Shown: positions 43,435 to 52,631, numbered from the stretch's first letter. The stretch is DNA of 64,000 nucleotides from Bradyrhizobium tropiciagri (GCF_018130545.1 NZ_JAFCKF010000003.1:806001-870000), one strand, 5' to 3'. Made by a program: numbers and translations. The notes: generated from the letters alone by a model not told the origin.

Positions 43435-44544
43435 TCAGAATACGACGACCGAACGGATCGATTTTCCCTCGTGCATCAGGTCGAAGCCCTTGTTGATCTC
43501 CTCGAGCTTCAGCACATGGGTGATCATCGGATCGATCTGGATCTTTCCGCCCATGTACCAGTCGACGATCTTCGGCACGTCGGTGCGGCCGCGCGCGCCG
43601 CCGAACGCGGTGCCCTTCCAGACCCGTCCGGTGACGAGCTGGAACGGCCGGGTCGCGATCTCCTTGCCGGATTCAGCGACGCCGATCACGACCGACACGC
43701 CCCAGCCGCGGTGGCAGGCTTCCAGCGCCTGACGCATCACGGTGGTGTTGCCGGTGCAGTCGAAGGTGTAGTCGGCGCCGCCGTCGGTCAGGCCGACCAA
43801 ATGCTGGACGATGTCGCCCTGCACCTTGGTCGGGTTGACGAAATGCGTCATGCCGAATTGCTTGCCCCAGGCTTCCTTGGAGTCATTGATGTCGACGCCG
43901 ACGATCTTGTCGGCACCGACCATCTTGGCGCCCTGGATCACATTGAGGCCGATACCGCCGAGGCCGAACACGACGACGTTGGAGCCAGGGGTCACCTTAG
44001 CGGTGTTGACGACCGCACCGACGCCGGTAGTGACGCCGCAGCCGATGTAGCAGCTCTTGTCGAACGGCGCGTCCTCACGAATCTTCGCGACCGCGATCTC
44101 AGGCAGCACGGTGAAGTTCGAGAAGGTCGAGCAGCCCATGTAGTGGAAGACCGGCTTGCCCTTGTAGCTGAAGCGCGAGGTGCCGTCGGGCATCACGCCC
44201 TTGCCTTGAGTGGCGCGGATCGCGGTGCAGAGGTTGGTCTTCTGGCTCAAGCAGCTTTTGCACTGCCGGCATTCCGGCGTGTAGAGCGGGATCACATGAT
44301 CGCCCGGCTTCACCGACGTCACGCCGGCGCCGACCTCGCGAACGATGCCGGCACCTTCGTGACCGAGCACCGAGGGGAAGATGCCTTCACTGTCGAAGCC
44401 GTCGAGCGTGTAGGCGTCGGTATGACAGATGCCGGTCGCCTTGATCTCGACGAGGACCTCGCCGGCCTTGGGGCCTTCCAGGTCGAGCTCGACGATCTCA
44501 AGCGGCTTCTTTGCTTCGAATGCGACTGCGGCGCGGGTCTTCAT
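43435..44544 (-). CDS. flhA: S-(hydroxymethyl)glutathione dehydrogenase (class III ADH)
   Basis: A 369-residue NAD-dependent zinc alcohol dehydrogenase, the exact length of class III enzymes. The catalytic zinc site is [10 protein letters not shown] and GHEGAGIV; the structural zinc site is [15 protein letters not shown] (about 90-104); the NAD fold is [27 protein letters not shown]. It oxidises S-hydroxymethylglutathione to S-formylglutathione. I start at 44544 with GGAG upstream rather than the ATG four codons earlier. Also called frmA/adhC. Confidence 0.93.
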   Translation of the reverse strand: MKTRAAVAFEAKKPLEIVELDLEGPKAGEVLVEIKATGICHTDAYTLDGFDSEGIFPSVLGHEGAGIVREVGAGVTSVKPGDHVIPLYTPECRQCKSCLSQKTNLCTAIRATQGKGVMPDGTSRFSYKGKPVFHYMGCSTFSNFTVLPEIAVAKIREDAPFDKSCYIGCGVTTGVGAVVNTAKVTPGSNVVVFGLGGIGLNVIQGAKMVGADKIVGVDINDSKEAWGKQFGMTHFVNPTKVQGDIVQHLVGLTDGGADYTFDCTGNTTVMRQALEACHRGWGVSVVIGVAESGKEIATRPFQLVTGRVWKGTAFGGARGRTDVPKIVDWYMGGKIQIDPMITHVLKLEEINKGFDLMHEGKSIRSVVVF

Positions 44545-44593
44545 CTTGGTCTCCACTAAACATCAAACAGGTTTTCATTCGCGCCGGTCACGC

Positions 44594-45127
44594 TCACTTC
44601 TTGTCGTTGTGACCCATGCAGGCGTCTTCCGCCTTTCCATAGGCTTCCGACTTGTCTTCGTGCTTGGCCGGGCGAACGCGCCCCACCGCATCGGTGGAAC
44701 GGGCACGCAGGTAGACATAGAGGTCGTCCATGTAGCAGGCAACGTTCGGGTTATCGCCGAACGCCGGCATCACGTTCTCCTGTGACGTCGACACGTTCTT
44801 GCGTCCGCTCGCAACCACGCCGAGAAAGTCGGCATAGTTCATGGTCTTCAGCGAATCCTTCAACGCCGGCGCGTAGGTCGATCCCATGCCATCAGGTCCG
44901 TGGCAGACGTGGCATTCCGAGTGGTAACGGCGGTAACCGGAATAGGTGTACCAATCCACCGTTCCGTCGGGCGCCACCTTGTAGGTCGGGTTGCCGTCCT
45001 TATCGAGATATTTGCCGTCCTCGGATTTGACCGCTGTCGGGTCGCCCGGAGCTTCGGCGGAGGCAACTCCACTCATTGCCACGACAAAGATCGCGGCAGT
45101 CACAAACCAGATCTTACGCAAAAGCAT
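44594..45127 (-). CDS. xoxG: XoxG-type c-type cytochrome, methanol metabolism-related
   Basis: A 177-residue periplasmic cytochrome. Signal peptide is about 1-24. The haem site is CHVCH (Cys72, Cys75, His76) and the probable Met ligand is Met120 in ENVMPAFGDN. Two further cysteines (131 and 170) match the four-cysteine methanol-related cytochrome family. It accepts electrons from PQQ in XoxF. It follows xoxF on the same strand after a strong hairpin; GAGG precedes the ATG. Confidence 0.88.
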   Translation of the reverse strand: MLLRKIWFVTAAIFVVAMSGVASAEAPGDPTAVKSEDGKYLDKDGNPTYKVAPDGTVDWYTYSGYRRYHSECHVCHGPDGMGSTYAPALKDSLKTMNYADFLGVVASGRKNVSTSQENVMPAFGDNPNVACYMDDLYVYLRARSTDAVGRVRPAKHEDKSEAYGKAEDACMGHNDKK

Positions 45128-45153
45128 ATCCTCGCGTGCGGATTGAAGACGGA

Positions 45154-45183
45154 CCGGCGCATGGAGATCGCTCCATGCGCCGG
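45154..45183 (-). terminator. Perfect 13-bp hairpin between xoxF and xoxG
   Basis: CCGGCGCATGGAG (45154-45166) pairs with CTCCATGCGCCGG (45171-45183), loop ATCG. It begins 18 bp after the xoxF stop and no T-run follows, so it probably stabilises the xoxF message and lowers downstream expression. Confidence 0.6.
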
Positions 45184-45200
45184 AACGAGGGTTGCTCAGC

Positions 45201-47003
45201 CTACTGCGGCAGCGAGAACACGGTGAGCGTTCCGCCAAGCGCGGTGTAGTTGCTCAGCGCGGCATAGCCGCCGACTGCACCGAGACCGGCCGTCGGATCA
45301 GTCAGACCGGCCGCAAGGCCGATGCCTGCCCAACCGCCAACACCCGAGAGTATGGCCACATACTGCTTGCCATTGTGCTCATACGTATTGACGTTGCCGA
45401 TGATGCCGGACGGGGTCTTGAACTTGTAGAGCTCCTTGCCCGTCTTGGCGTCGACTGCCTTCAGATAGCCTTCCAGCGTGCCGTAGAACACCACGCCGCC
45501 GGCGGTCGCGAGTGCACCCGACCAGACCGAGAACTGCTCCTTGTTCGACCAGACGATCTTGCCGGTCTTGCCGTCCCAGGCGATGAAGTTGCCCATGTTG
45601 GTCTCACCGGGAGGCGGATACATCGACAGCGTCGCGCCGACATAGGGCTGACCTGCGGTGTAGCTCACCTTGAACGGCTCGTAGTCCATGCAGACGTGGT
45701 TGGTCGGCACGTAGAACAGTTGCGTCTCCGGCGAGTAGGCTGCCGGCTGCTCGTCCTTCGAACCCAACGCTGCCGGGCAGATGCCCTTGACGTTGTGGTC
45801 TTCGCCGGCCTTGTCGGTCGACGCTGCGTCAAGAACCTTCGGACGACCATAAGTCGGCGAGTCCTTCTTCATGTCGACGCCGGAGGTCCAGTTCACCTTC
45901 GGATCGAACTTCTCGGCGACCATCAGTTCGCCGGTGGCGCGATCGAGGGTGTAGCCGAGGCCGTTACGATCGAAGTGAGTCAGGAGCTTGTGCGGCTTGC
46001 CATCGATGGTTTGATCCGAAAGGATCATCTCGTTGACGCCGTCATAGTCCCATTCGTCATGGGGCGTCATCTGGTAGACCCACTTGGCAACGCCGGTATC
46101 CGGGTTACGCGCCCAGATCGTCATCGACCACTTGTTGTCGCCGGGACGCTGCTTCGGATTCCAGGTCGAGGGGTTGCCCGATCCGTAATACACGAGGTTC
46201 AGTTCGGGATCGTAGGAGATCCAGCCCCAGGTCGCGCCGCCGCCGATCTTCCACTGATCGCCTTGCCACGTCTTCAGGCTCGAGTCCTTGCCGATCGGCT
46301 TGCCGAGCTCGGTGGTCTTGTCGTCGACCAGGATCTGATCGTCCGGACCTTCCGAGAAGCCACGCCAGACCAGCTTGCCGGTCTTGATGTCGTACGCGGT
46401 CATGTGCGCCTGCACGCCGAACTCACCACCGGAGATGCCGATCAGGACCTTGTCCTTGACGACGAGCGGCGCTGAGGTGCCGGTGGCGCCCTTGCTGGGA
46501 TCGCCGTCCTTCACGGACCACACCACCTGACCGGTCTTCGCATCGAGCGCGACCAGCGTGGTGTCGGCCTGGTGCAGGAAGATCTTGCCATCACCATAGG
46601 CGACGCCGCGGTTGACGGTGTCGCAGCACATCACCGGAATGACGTTCGGATCTTGCTTGGGCTCGTATTTCCAGACGATCTGGTTGTCTTTGGAAAGGTC
46701 AAGAGCATAGACCTTGTTCGGGAACGGAGTGGAGAAGTACATCATGTTCCCGATGACGAGCGGCCCGCCTTCGTGACCGCGCAGCACGCCGGTCGAAAAC
46801 GTCCAGGCGACCTGCAACTTTCCGACGTTCGAGGCGTTGATCTGATTCAGCTTCGAGTAGCGCTGATTGGCGTAGTCGCCAGCCGGCATCACCCAATCTT
46901 TCGGGTTCTGCGCCATCTTGTGGAGTTCGTCATTGGCAGTGGCAGCTCCGGCGGCGAACACCGCCATTGCCCCAAGGCTGGTCGCGTATAGCAGCTTGCG
47001 CAT
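45201..47003 (-). CDS. xoxF: Lanthanide-dependent methanol dehydrogenase XoxF
   Basis: A 600-residue PQQ-dependent methanol dehydrogenase with signal peptide (1-23) and an eight-blade propeller of W-motifs. The lanthanide signature Asp-Tyr-Asp is at 319-321 (catalytic Asp319, extra metal ligand Asp321), where calcium-type MxaF has Ala. Other metal/PQQ residues visible are Glu194, Asn277 and the vicinal disulfide Cys126-Cys127. It oxidises methanol to formaldehyde (or further) in the periplasm and passes electrons to XoxG. GGGAGG precedes the ATG. Sequence looks like the widespread XoxF5 clade (inference). Confidence 0.95.
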   Translation of the reverse strand: MRKLLYATSLGAMAVFAAGAATANDELHKMAQNPKDWVMPAGDYANQRYSKLNQINASNVGKLQVAWTFSTGVLRGHEGGPLVIGNMMYFSTPFPNKVYALDLSKDNQIVWKYEPKQDPNVIPVMCCDTVNRGVAYGDGKIFLHQADTTLVALDAKTGQVVWSVKDGDPSKGATGTSAPLVVKDKVLIGISGGEFGVQAHMTAYDIKTGKLVWRGFSEGPDDQILVDDKTTELGKPIGKDSSLKTWQGDQWKIGGGATWGWISYDPELNLVYYGSGNPSTWNPKQRPGDNKWSMTIWARNPDTGVAKWVYQMTPHDEWDYDGVNEMILSDQTIDGKPHKLLTHFDRNGLGYTLDRATGELMVAEKFDPKVNWTSGVDMKKDSPTYGRPKVLDAASTDKAGEDHNVKGICPAALGSKDEQPAAYSPETQLFYVPTNHVCMDYEPFKVSYTAGQPYVGATLSMYPPPGETNMGNFIAWDGKTGKIVWSNKEQFSVWSGALATAGGVVFYGTLEGYLKAVDAKTGKELYKFKTPSGIIGNVNTYEHNGKQYVAILSGVGGWAGIGLAAGLTDPTAGLGAVGGYAALSNYTALGGTLTVFSLPQ

Positions 47004-47423
47004 CGTGGATTTCCTCCCAGGTTCAAGAGCTCAAGGGTTTCCGCCGAAACGGCCCCACTTCTTCCATTTTGGTACCCCAGTCGTAGTCCGATCGAATCCG
47101 GCTGACTTGCCCAAAAGAGAAGAGCCGTTTGCTCAAAAGCGAAGCTTCATAAGATTTTTCCAGCCTGGGTCCGAATTGGCAGGAATGGTTGCTTCATGTT
47201 GCAGGGCATCAATCGCGGCTGGCGCAATTCGAGCGCCGGTTTGACGGTGCTAAGGTTGCGCTTGACGAGCCCAGAACTAAGTCGGAGGATTACCCGACAT
47301 TAACCGGGAAGAAATCCCGTCGCCTCCCTAAGCTGTTCAGAATCAGGGAGAAGGCGCATCATCCCGAACCAGACCTAAGCTCTGTGGGCGGTCACGTTGG
47401 GGATCGAATCGGTGGCTGGAAAG
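47004..47423. other. Divergent control region of xoxF and the AraC-family gene
   Basis: 420 bp without coding sequence. It holds the tandem 16-bp repeat at 47107-47144, a GTTGCTTCATGTTGCAG sequence at 47188-47204 that resembles one at 59146, two TTGACG boxes 21 bp apart (47241 and 47262) and the xoxF ribosome site. I cannot place start sites with confidence. Confidence 0.55.
47107..47144. promoter_or_regulatory. Tandem direct repeat upstream of xoxF, AraC-type site
   Basis: TTGCCCAAAAGAGAAG (47107-47122) and TTGCTCAAAAGCGAAG (47129-47144) match at 14 of 16 positions and begin exactly 22 bp apart, two turns of DNA. They end 104-141 bp upstream of the xoxF start. AraC-type activators bind such direct repeats, and an AraC-family gene is divergent at 47424. 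Confidence 0.6.
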
Positions 47424-48398
47424 ATGTCCGAGACAGTCCATTCACTCAGCACGAACGGATTGACGCCCAAGCGTCAGATCCAGCGCTGGTCGGATGCGCT
47501 CACTGACCTCTGCGGTCAGTTCGACGTCGATGCGCTCGAGGGATCCTCGCTCGAGGGTCGCATCAATTTCACGACGGTCTCACGGTTGAAGCTGTGCCAG
47601 ATCGAGGCAAGCCAGCACCGGATTGCGCACACCATCTCGCGCATCAAGCTGAGCGAGCACCCCTACATCAAGATCGTGTTCCAGACCCACGGCGTCTCGC
47701 ATTTCGAGCAGGACGGTCTGCACTTCGACATCTTGCCAGGCGACTGCTTCGCCTATGACGTGTCGTGTCCGCACACGATCATCAGCCCGTCCCTGACGCG
47801 TCACGAGGTTGTCATCGTTCCAAAGGACCTGCTCAAGGAGCGCGGCTTCCAGCTCTCCAAGATGGCGCCGTGCAAGCTGTCGGCGCGCAACGGCACCGGC
47901 CGCATTGCCTATGATTTCGTCCATGCCGCGTTCGGCGAGGCGCCGACGCTGAGCCCGGTTAACGCGGTCGGCGTGGCCGATGCGTTGATCGATCTCCTGC
48001 TGCTGCCGCTGCGCGAGACCGGCGCGATGTTCGACCGCGGCAGCGCTGAAGCGACCTATGTGCGGGCCCAGGGCTTCATCCGCGAGCATCTGCGCGATCC
48101 GGATCTGTGCATCGACCGCATTTCCGCGGCGCTGGGCTGCTCGAAGCGCTATCTGCACATGCTGTTCAGCGATCGCGGCATGACGGTCAGCGACTACATC
48201 TGGAAGGCCCGGCTGCAGAATTGCCGGCAGGAGCTGGAATCCCAGAACGGCAAAACCATCACCGATGTCGCGTTCTCTTGGGGCTTCTCGAGTTCCTCGC
48301 ATTTCAGCCGCGTGTTCCGGAAATATTTCGGCATCGCGCCCTCCTCCGTCCACAAGGGTCTGCACGGCGGCATGCCGGTGGACGTGGTGCTGGAGTAG
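47424..48398 (+). CDS. AraC family transcriptional regulator
   Basis: A 324-residue regulator with an N-terminal AraC-binding-like sensing domain (about 20-200; HPYIKIVFQTHGVSHFEQDGLHFDILPGDCFAYD) and a C-terminal double helix-turn-helix (about 225-320; LCIDRISAALGCSKRYLHMLFSDRGMTVSDYIWKARLQNC...ITDVAFSWGFSSSSHFSRVFRKYFG). Start uncertain: ATG 47424 has GGAAAG close by; GTG 47412 and TTG 47397 are in frame. Divergent from xoxF, it is the prime candidate to act at the 22-bp-period repeat. Confidence 0.85.
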   Translation: MSETVHSLSTNGLTPKRQIQRWSDALTDLCGQFDVDALEGSSLEGRINFTTVSRLKLCQIEASQHRIAHTISRIKLSEHPYIKIVFQTHGVSHFEQDGLHFDILPGDCFAYDVSCPHTIISPSLTRHEVVIVPKDLLKERGFQLSKMAPCKLSARNGTGRIAYDFVHAAFGEAPTLSPVNAVGVADALIDLLLLPLRETGAMFDRGSAEATYVRAQGFIREHLRDPDLCIDRISAALGCSKRYLHMLFSDRGMTVSDYIWKARLQNCRQELESQNGKTITDVAFSWGFSSSSHFSRVFRKYFGIAPSSVHKGLHGGMPVDVVLE

Positions 48399-48428
48399 CG
48401 TCTCCGTCTGGCGTGCGGGCGCCACGCC

Positions 48429-48833
48429 ATGCTGTCCGCCATCAAATTCTCCTCGGTCAAAGCCTGGGCGCGCAACCTGAAACGGGACAGCGTTGCGCTC
48501 TATCTCGCATCGCGTGACCCGCGCGTACCGTGGTACGCCAAGGCGCTTGCGATCGCCATCGCGGCCTATGCGCTCTCGCCGATCGACCTGATACCGGACT
48601 TCATCCCAGTGCTCGGCTATCTCGACGACCTGATCCTGCTGCCGCTCGGCATCTGGCTTGCGCTTTCGCTGATTCCGGACGAGGTCATGGCAGAATGCCG
48701 CACCAGGGCCGCAGCCGTCTTGCAGCGCCCGATCAGCCGGGCCGGCATGATCGCGATCGTCATGCTCTGGATCGCCGGCGCACTGGCGCTGGCATCGACC
48801 GCCTTCAGATATTGGGCACCATCAGCGACCTAA
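48429..48833 (+). CDS. YkvA/DUF1232 family membrane protein
   Basis: A 134-residue protein with the YkvA core VPWYAKALAIAIAAYALSPIDLIPDFIPVLGYLDDLILLPLGIWLAL (about 33-77), including the invariant SPIDLIPDFIPVLGYLDD. A membrane helix ends the protein (about 107-126). Function of the family is unknown. Its stop overlaps that of the convergent kinase gene by 4 bp. Confidence 0.85.
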   Translation: MLSAIKFSSVKAWARNLKRDSVALYLASRDPRVPWYAKALAIAIAAYALSPIDLIPDFIPVLGYLDDLILLPLGIWLALSLIPDEVMAECRTRAAAVLQRPISRAGMIAIVMLWIAGALALASTAFRYWAPSAT

Positions 48834-50194
48834 GCGCGCGCGGCCTTCGGCACCAGCGCCTCGACCGTCACGCCATCATCGGCGGAATCGATCTTGAGCG
48901 TGCCGCCAAGCGCGAGGATGCGCTCCTGCATCCCGGTCAAGCCACGGCCGAGCCGGTGATCGCCGAGCATGCCGCGACCGTTGTCGCGGACCCGCACCAG
49001 CGCACAGCCGCGGTTGCCGCGCGCGCCGGTCTGCCGCTCCGCAGGTTCGATCGTGATATCGACTGACGTTGCGCCGGCGTGGCGGAACACGTTGGTGAGC
49101 GCTTCCTGGACGATGCGATAGATCGTCAGGTCGGCCATCTCACCGGTATAGCCGAGATCCGGCGATACGTTGCTGTCGATCTCCACCTCCGGATGCGTTT
49201 CGCTCCACATCCGCACCAGCGCGCCGAGTGCTTCCGCAAGCCCGAGCTCGGCCAATCCCACCGGCCGCAATCGCTCCAGTATGCGGCGGGTGAATTGCTG
49301 GAGCGCGTTGACCTGCTCGAGGATGGCGTTGCCGTGCTTGAGCAGCGCCGCCGGATCGGGCTGCTCGACCTCCGACAGCCGGGTCAGCGCACCGGCATGC
49401 GCGCGCAGCGCGAACAGATAGGGCCCGAACTCATCGTGCAATTCGCGCGCGATCTCCTTGCGCTCGGAATCCTGTAGCGAGACCGCACGCTCGGCCAGCT
49501 GCCGCTTGCTGTCCACGGCTTCGCCCAGCGTCGCCGCCAAATGGTTCAATTTGGCACAGATCGCAGCCAATTCCGGCGATCCGCCGGGCTCGACACGCGC
49601 ATCGTAATCACCGGCCTCGATGCTGATCATGGCCTGCGACAGCGCCTCCAGCGGCGCCAGCGCGCGACCGACCACCAGCATGGTGACCAGAAGCAGCGCC
49701 ACCGCGATCGCGGAGCCCACCTCGAGCTGGGTGACGATGCCGTCCCAGATCTCGGCGATCTCATCGTCCGGATGCGAGGTGATGACAAGCGATTGCGGCT
49801 TGCCGTGAACCGAGATCGGCACCCGCACCGAGGTCTGCTCGGGATGGACCAGCGCGACGAACCACTTCGGCGCGGCACGCGGATCGCCGGCGTCCTCGGA
49901 CCGCTCGGTGGATTTTGCGGTCGCGCCATCCTGCCGCGTAATGCTGACGTGGCGCAGCCGGCTCAGGTCCTGGACGATCTGATCGAGCCGTGCATCGGGG
50001 TCCGGCGCCTCGTCGAGACCGGCCACGATCGTCGCAACGAACTCGCGCGCCAGCCGGATCACGCTCTGATCCTCGGCCTGGACGCGCGGGCCTGCTTCGA
50101 GCACGAGCCGCGCAATATTGATGCCCAGGCCAAGCGCCAGGATCAGCGCCAGCAGCAGGTTGATCCGCGCGCGCAAGGATAGCTTTTGCCACAT
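48830..50194 (-). CDS. flhS: FlhS-like sensor histidine kinase (NarX type)
   Basis: A 454-residue membrane kinase. Helices at about 10-30 and 160-178 enclose a periplasmic sensor of about 130 residues; HAMP follows, then the HisKA_3 dimerisation block SERKEIARELHDEFGPYLFALRAHAG with His253 and a HATPase_c domain (RVRDNGRGMLGDHRLGRGLTGMQERI). The frame extends upstream, but 50194 gives the first hydrophobic segment a normal N-terminus. Divergent from the LuxR-type regulator and next to fghA, it matches Paracoccus FlhS, which controls methanol and formaldehyde genes. Confidence 0.8.
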   Translation of the reverse strand: MWQKLSLRARINLLLALILALGLGINIARLVLEAGPRVQAEDQSVIRLAREFVATIVAGLDEAPDPDARLDQIVQDLSRLRHVSITRQDGATAKSTERSEDAGDPRAAPKWFVALVHPEQTSVRVPISVHGKPQSLVITSHPDDEIAEIWDGIVTQLEVGSAIAVALLLVTMLVVGRALAPLEALSQAMISIEAGDYDARVEPGGSPELAAICAKLNHLAATLGEAVDSKRQLAERAVSLQDSERKEIARELHDEFGPYLFALRAHAGALTRLSEVEQPDPAALLKHGNAILEQVNALQQFTRRILERLRPVGLAELGLAEALGALVRMWSETHPEVEIDSNVSPDLGYTGEMADLTIYRIVQEALTNVFRHAGATSVDITIEPAERQTGARGNRGCALVRVRDNGRGMLGDHRLGRGLTGMQERILALGGTLKIDSADDGVTVEALVPKAARA

Positions 50195-50234
50195 GACGTT
50201 GCCCCCGACCGCGATCCCTCCTCCGAGAGGATCG

Positions 50235-50264
50235 TTGACAGCCAAATTTGCCCGGCTATCTAAT
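50235..50264 (+). promoter_or_regulatory. Promoter upstream of the FlhR-like gene
   Basis: TTGACA (50235-50240) is followed after 16 bp by TATCTA (50257-50262), or after 18 bp by TCTAAT. It reads toward the response regulator with about 105 bp of leader, in the 181-bp gap between the divergent flhS and flhR genes. Confidence 0.45.
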
Positions 50265-50375
50265 CGCACCCTATCGCAATCCCGTGCGAGGTGCACAACC
50301 GGTCGGAACCGAGGTGTTCTTCGTGCAAGCTGATGTGATGACAAGTGAATCGAAGCAGGTCGCCGGAACAACGCC

Positions 50376-50996
50376 ATGCGCATTCTGATCGTTGATGATC
50401 ATCCCATCGTTGCCTCCGGTTGCCGCACCGTGTTCGCCGACGATCCCGAGATCACGCTGCTGGAAGCCGCGGATGCCGAAAGCGGCGAGCGGGCGTTCGT
50501 CGCGGAAAAGCCCGATCTCTGCGTGATCGACATCAACCTGCCGACTGTCTCCGGCTTCGAGCTGGCGCGCCGTATCCTGACGCGCGATGCGGCCGCGCGC
50601 CTCATCATGTTCAGCATGAACGACGACCCGGTGTTCGCCGCCCGCGCCATCGACATCGGCGCCAAGGGCTACGTCTCGAAGACCGGCGATCCCAACGACC
50701 TGGTGGAGGCGGTGCGCGAAGTCGGCAATGGCGGCGTCTATCTGCCGCCGGCGATCGCACGCAATGTCGCGTTTGCGCGACCGGGCTTTGCGCAAAACCC
50801 GCTATCCAAGCTCACCTCGCGCGAGATGGAGATCCTGCGCCTGCTCAGTTCCGGCAAGAGCCTGTCGGAAATCGCCTGGCTGGTGCATTCGTCATACAAG
50901 ACGGTCGCGAACACGTCATCGATCATGCGCCAGAAGCTTGGCGTGCGCACTTCGGCCGAGCTGGTGCGCCTGGCGATCGAGAGTGGCGTCGCCTGA
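50376..50996 (+). CDS. flhR: FlhR-like LuxR-type response regulator
   Basis: A 206-residue NarL/FixJ-type regulator. The receiver has Asp7/Asp8, phospho-acceptor Asp52 in CVIDINLPTVSG and a Lys in GYVSKTGD. The LuxR helix-turn-helix is KLTSREMEILRLLSSGKSLSEIAWLVHSSYKTVANTSSIMRQKLGV (about 145-190). It should be phosphorylated by the divergent kinase. fghA follows after 27 bp. In Paracoccus denitrificans FlhSR drives flhA and methanol genes, so xoxF, flhA, gfa and the lut genes are likely targets here. Confidence 0.82.
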   Translation: MRILIVDDHPIVASGCRTVFADDPEITLLEAADAESGERAFVAEKPDLCVIDINLPTVSGFELARRILTRDAAARLIMFSMNDDPVFAARAIDIGAKGYVSKTGDPNDLVEAVREVGNGGVYLPPAIARNVAFARPGFAQNPLSKLTSREMEILRLLSSGKSLSEIAWLVHSSYKTVANTSSIMRQKLGVRTSAELVRLAIESGVA

Positions 50997-51023
50997 CGCT
51001 GCACTCCAACACAGAGGAAGAAT

Positions 51024-51869
51024 ATGGCAATGCAGACGGTTTCCCAGAACAAGTCGCATGGCGGCACGCAAGGCGTCTACCGGCATCCGAGCCGCGAGAC
51101 CAAGACCGACATGACCTTCTCGGTGTTCGTCCCGGAGCACGCGGCCGGCGCCAAATTGCCGGTCGTCACCTATCTGTCGGGCCTGACCTGCACCCACGCC
51201 AACGTCACCGAGAAGGGTGAATTCCGCGAGGCGTGCGCCGAGCTCGGCTTGATCTTCGTCGCACCCGACACCAGCCCGCGCGGCGAAGGCGTTCCCGGCG
51301 ACCCCGCCAATGCATACGATTTCGGCCTCGGCGCAGGCTTCTACGTCGACGCGACGGAGCAGCCGTTCGCGACCAATTACCGGATGTGGAGCTACGTCAC
51401 CGAGGAATTGCCCAAGCTGATCGCCGAGCACTTCCCGGTCGACACGACGCGGCAGTCGATTCTCGGTCACTCCATGGGCGGCCACGGCGCGCTGACGGTG
51501 GCGCTGCGCTATCCCGACCGCTATCGCGCGGCCAGCGCATTCGCACCGATCGTGGCACCATCGCAGGTGCCGTGGGGCAACAAGGCGCTCGGCGGCTATC
51601 TCGGCAGCAACAAGCAGGCATGGCGCAAGCACGATGCGGTCGCGCTGATCGAGGACGGCGCCCGCTTCTCCGATCTGCTGGTCGATTACGGCGATGCCGA
51701 TGGCTTTCTCACTGAGCAGCTGCGGCCCGAGCTGTTGAAGGAGGCGTGCGAGAAGGCCAACATTCCCCTCACCCTGCGGCGTCAGCCGGGCTACGACCAC
51801 AGCTACTACTTCATCTCGACCTTCATGGCCGATCATCTGCGCTGGCACGCCGCGCGGCTGAAGGGTTGA
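51024..51869 (+). CDS. fghA: S-formylglutathione hydrolase
   Basis: A 281-residue esterase D-type alpha/beta hydrolase, right length for FghA. The nucleophile is Ser150 in ILGHSMGGHGAL; VVTYLSGLTCTHANVTEKGEFREACAELGLIFVAPDTSPRG is the family N-terminal block and GYDHSYYFISTFMADHL carries the catalytic His. It releases formate and glutathione from S-formylglutathione, completing formaldehyde oxidation begun by Gfa and FlhA. GAGGAAG precedes the ATG. Confidence 0.95.
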   Translation: MAMQTVSQNKSHGGTQGVYRHPSRETKTDMTFSVFVPEHAAGAKLPVVTYLSGLTCTHANVTEKGEFREACAELGLIFVAPDTSPRGEGVPGDPANAYDFGLGAGFYVDATEQPFATNYRMWSYVTEELPKLIAEHFPVDTTRQSILGHSMGGHGALTVALRYPDRYRAASAFAPIVAPSQVPWGNKALGGYLGSNKQAWRKHDAVALIEDGARFSDLLVDYGDADGFLTEQLRPELLKEACEKANIPLTLRRQPGYDHSYYFISTFMADHLRWHAARLKG

Positions 51870-51898
51870 ACATCACTTAGAACGGCACCAGTCCATCA

Positions 51899-51997
51899 CC
51901 GTCATCCTGAGGAGCCGCGAAGCGGCGTCTCGAAGGATGCACGGCACGGCTGGTGGCCTTCGAGACGCGCGCAAGGGCGCGCTCCTCAGGGTGACGG
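51899..51997. repeat. Long palindromic repeat element (about 99 bp)
   Basis: Two arms of about 40 bp starting CCGTCATCCTGAGGAG and ending CTCCTCAGGGTGACGG are inverted copies. Each arm contains a smaller palindrome (CCGCGAAGCGG in the left, GCGCGCAAGGGCGCGC in the right). It follows fghA by 29 bp. Such elements are abundant in Bradyrhizobium genomes; here it lies between convergent fghA and DUF3280-type genes. Confidence 0.7.
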
Positions 51998-52046
51998 AGA
52001 TGGGATTGCCACATCAGCGCCAATGCAAACAAAACGAAGGACTGAA

Positions 52047-52559
52047 CTACCGCGCCTGCGGCGCGCCGTAGTTCGGCGCGAGCAGGCGGTTGCGCACGAG
52101 GTAGTCCGTGGCGCGCGACCAGGATTCATCGGTGTTGCCGCGCATGTCGGCGCTCGCGGCGGCGACCAATTGCCCGGTGTGCACGTCGCGCAGATAGAGA
52201 TTGATGTTGAGGATGAGGTTGGAGACCTTCTGCACCACGCCGGTCATCGCTAGGTCAGCGCCGAGCTCGCCGGCCAGCTTTACGTCGCAGCCGCCGCAGG
52301 CCTGAAGATTGCTGCCGTGCGCCGCAGCATTGACGGGCGCGATATCGAGCACACGGAACTTGCCGGAGTCCGCAAGCTCCTTGCGGACCTGATCGCCGGT
52401 CCGCACCAGCCGCGCCTGCTCGTCGGTTCGCGGCCCGTTCACCTCTCCTTGCAGGCTGGTGTCGATCATCTCGAGGTCGAACACCGCAAGCTTGGGCGGC
52501 TCGGCGCGGGCCGCCGCAGACATCACCAGCAAAGACAAGACGACGAGCGCAAATCTCAT
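52047..52559 (-). CDS. DUF3280 family secreted protein
   Basis: A 170-residue protein with signal peptide (MRFALVVLSLLVMSAAARAE). The mature protein (KLAVFDLEMIDTSLQGE...KVSNLILNINLYLRDVHTGQLVAAASADMRGNTDESWSRATDYLVRNRLL) fits DUF3280, a family seen with PQQ-dehydrogenase and lut/ped ABC genes. Cys-Gly-Gly-Cys near the middle may bind metal or form a disulfide. It is divergent from the binding-protein gene of that system. Start 52559 has AGGG about 5 bp upstream. Confidence 0.8.
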   Translation of the reverse strand: MRFALVVLSLLVMSAAARAEPPKLAVFDLEMIDTSLQGEVNGPRTDEQARLVRTGDQVRKELADSGKFRVLDIAPVNAAAHGSNLQACGGCDVKLAGELGADLAMTGVVQKVSNLILNINLYLRDVHTGQLVAAASADMRGNTDESWSRATDYLVRNRLLAPNYGAPQAR

Positions 52560-52602
52560 GCAAACCCTGATCTCATGATTGTGAACCAATCGAATTTGTA
52601 AC

Positions 52603-52631
52603 CTTGCAACGACAAAAAGCGGGGTTGCAAG
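52603..52631. promoter_or_regulatory. 8-bp inverted repeat in the lut divergent region
   Basis: CTTGCAAC (52603-52610) and GTTGCAAG (52624-52631) are perfect arms with centres 21 bp apart. It lies between the divergent DUF3280 gene and binding-protein gene. GTTGCA/TGCAAC sequences recur upstream of xoxF and near 59114-59159. Confidence 0.45.

Noticed and set aside
47241-47267. Two TTGACG boxes 21 bp apart before the AraC-family gene
   Set aside because: Neither has an acceptable -10 box at 16-18 bp, so I do not call them promoters.
51899-51997. Possible CRISPR-like array
   Set aside because: It is one inverted repeat, not several direct repeats with spacers.
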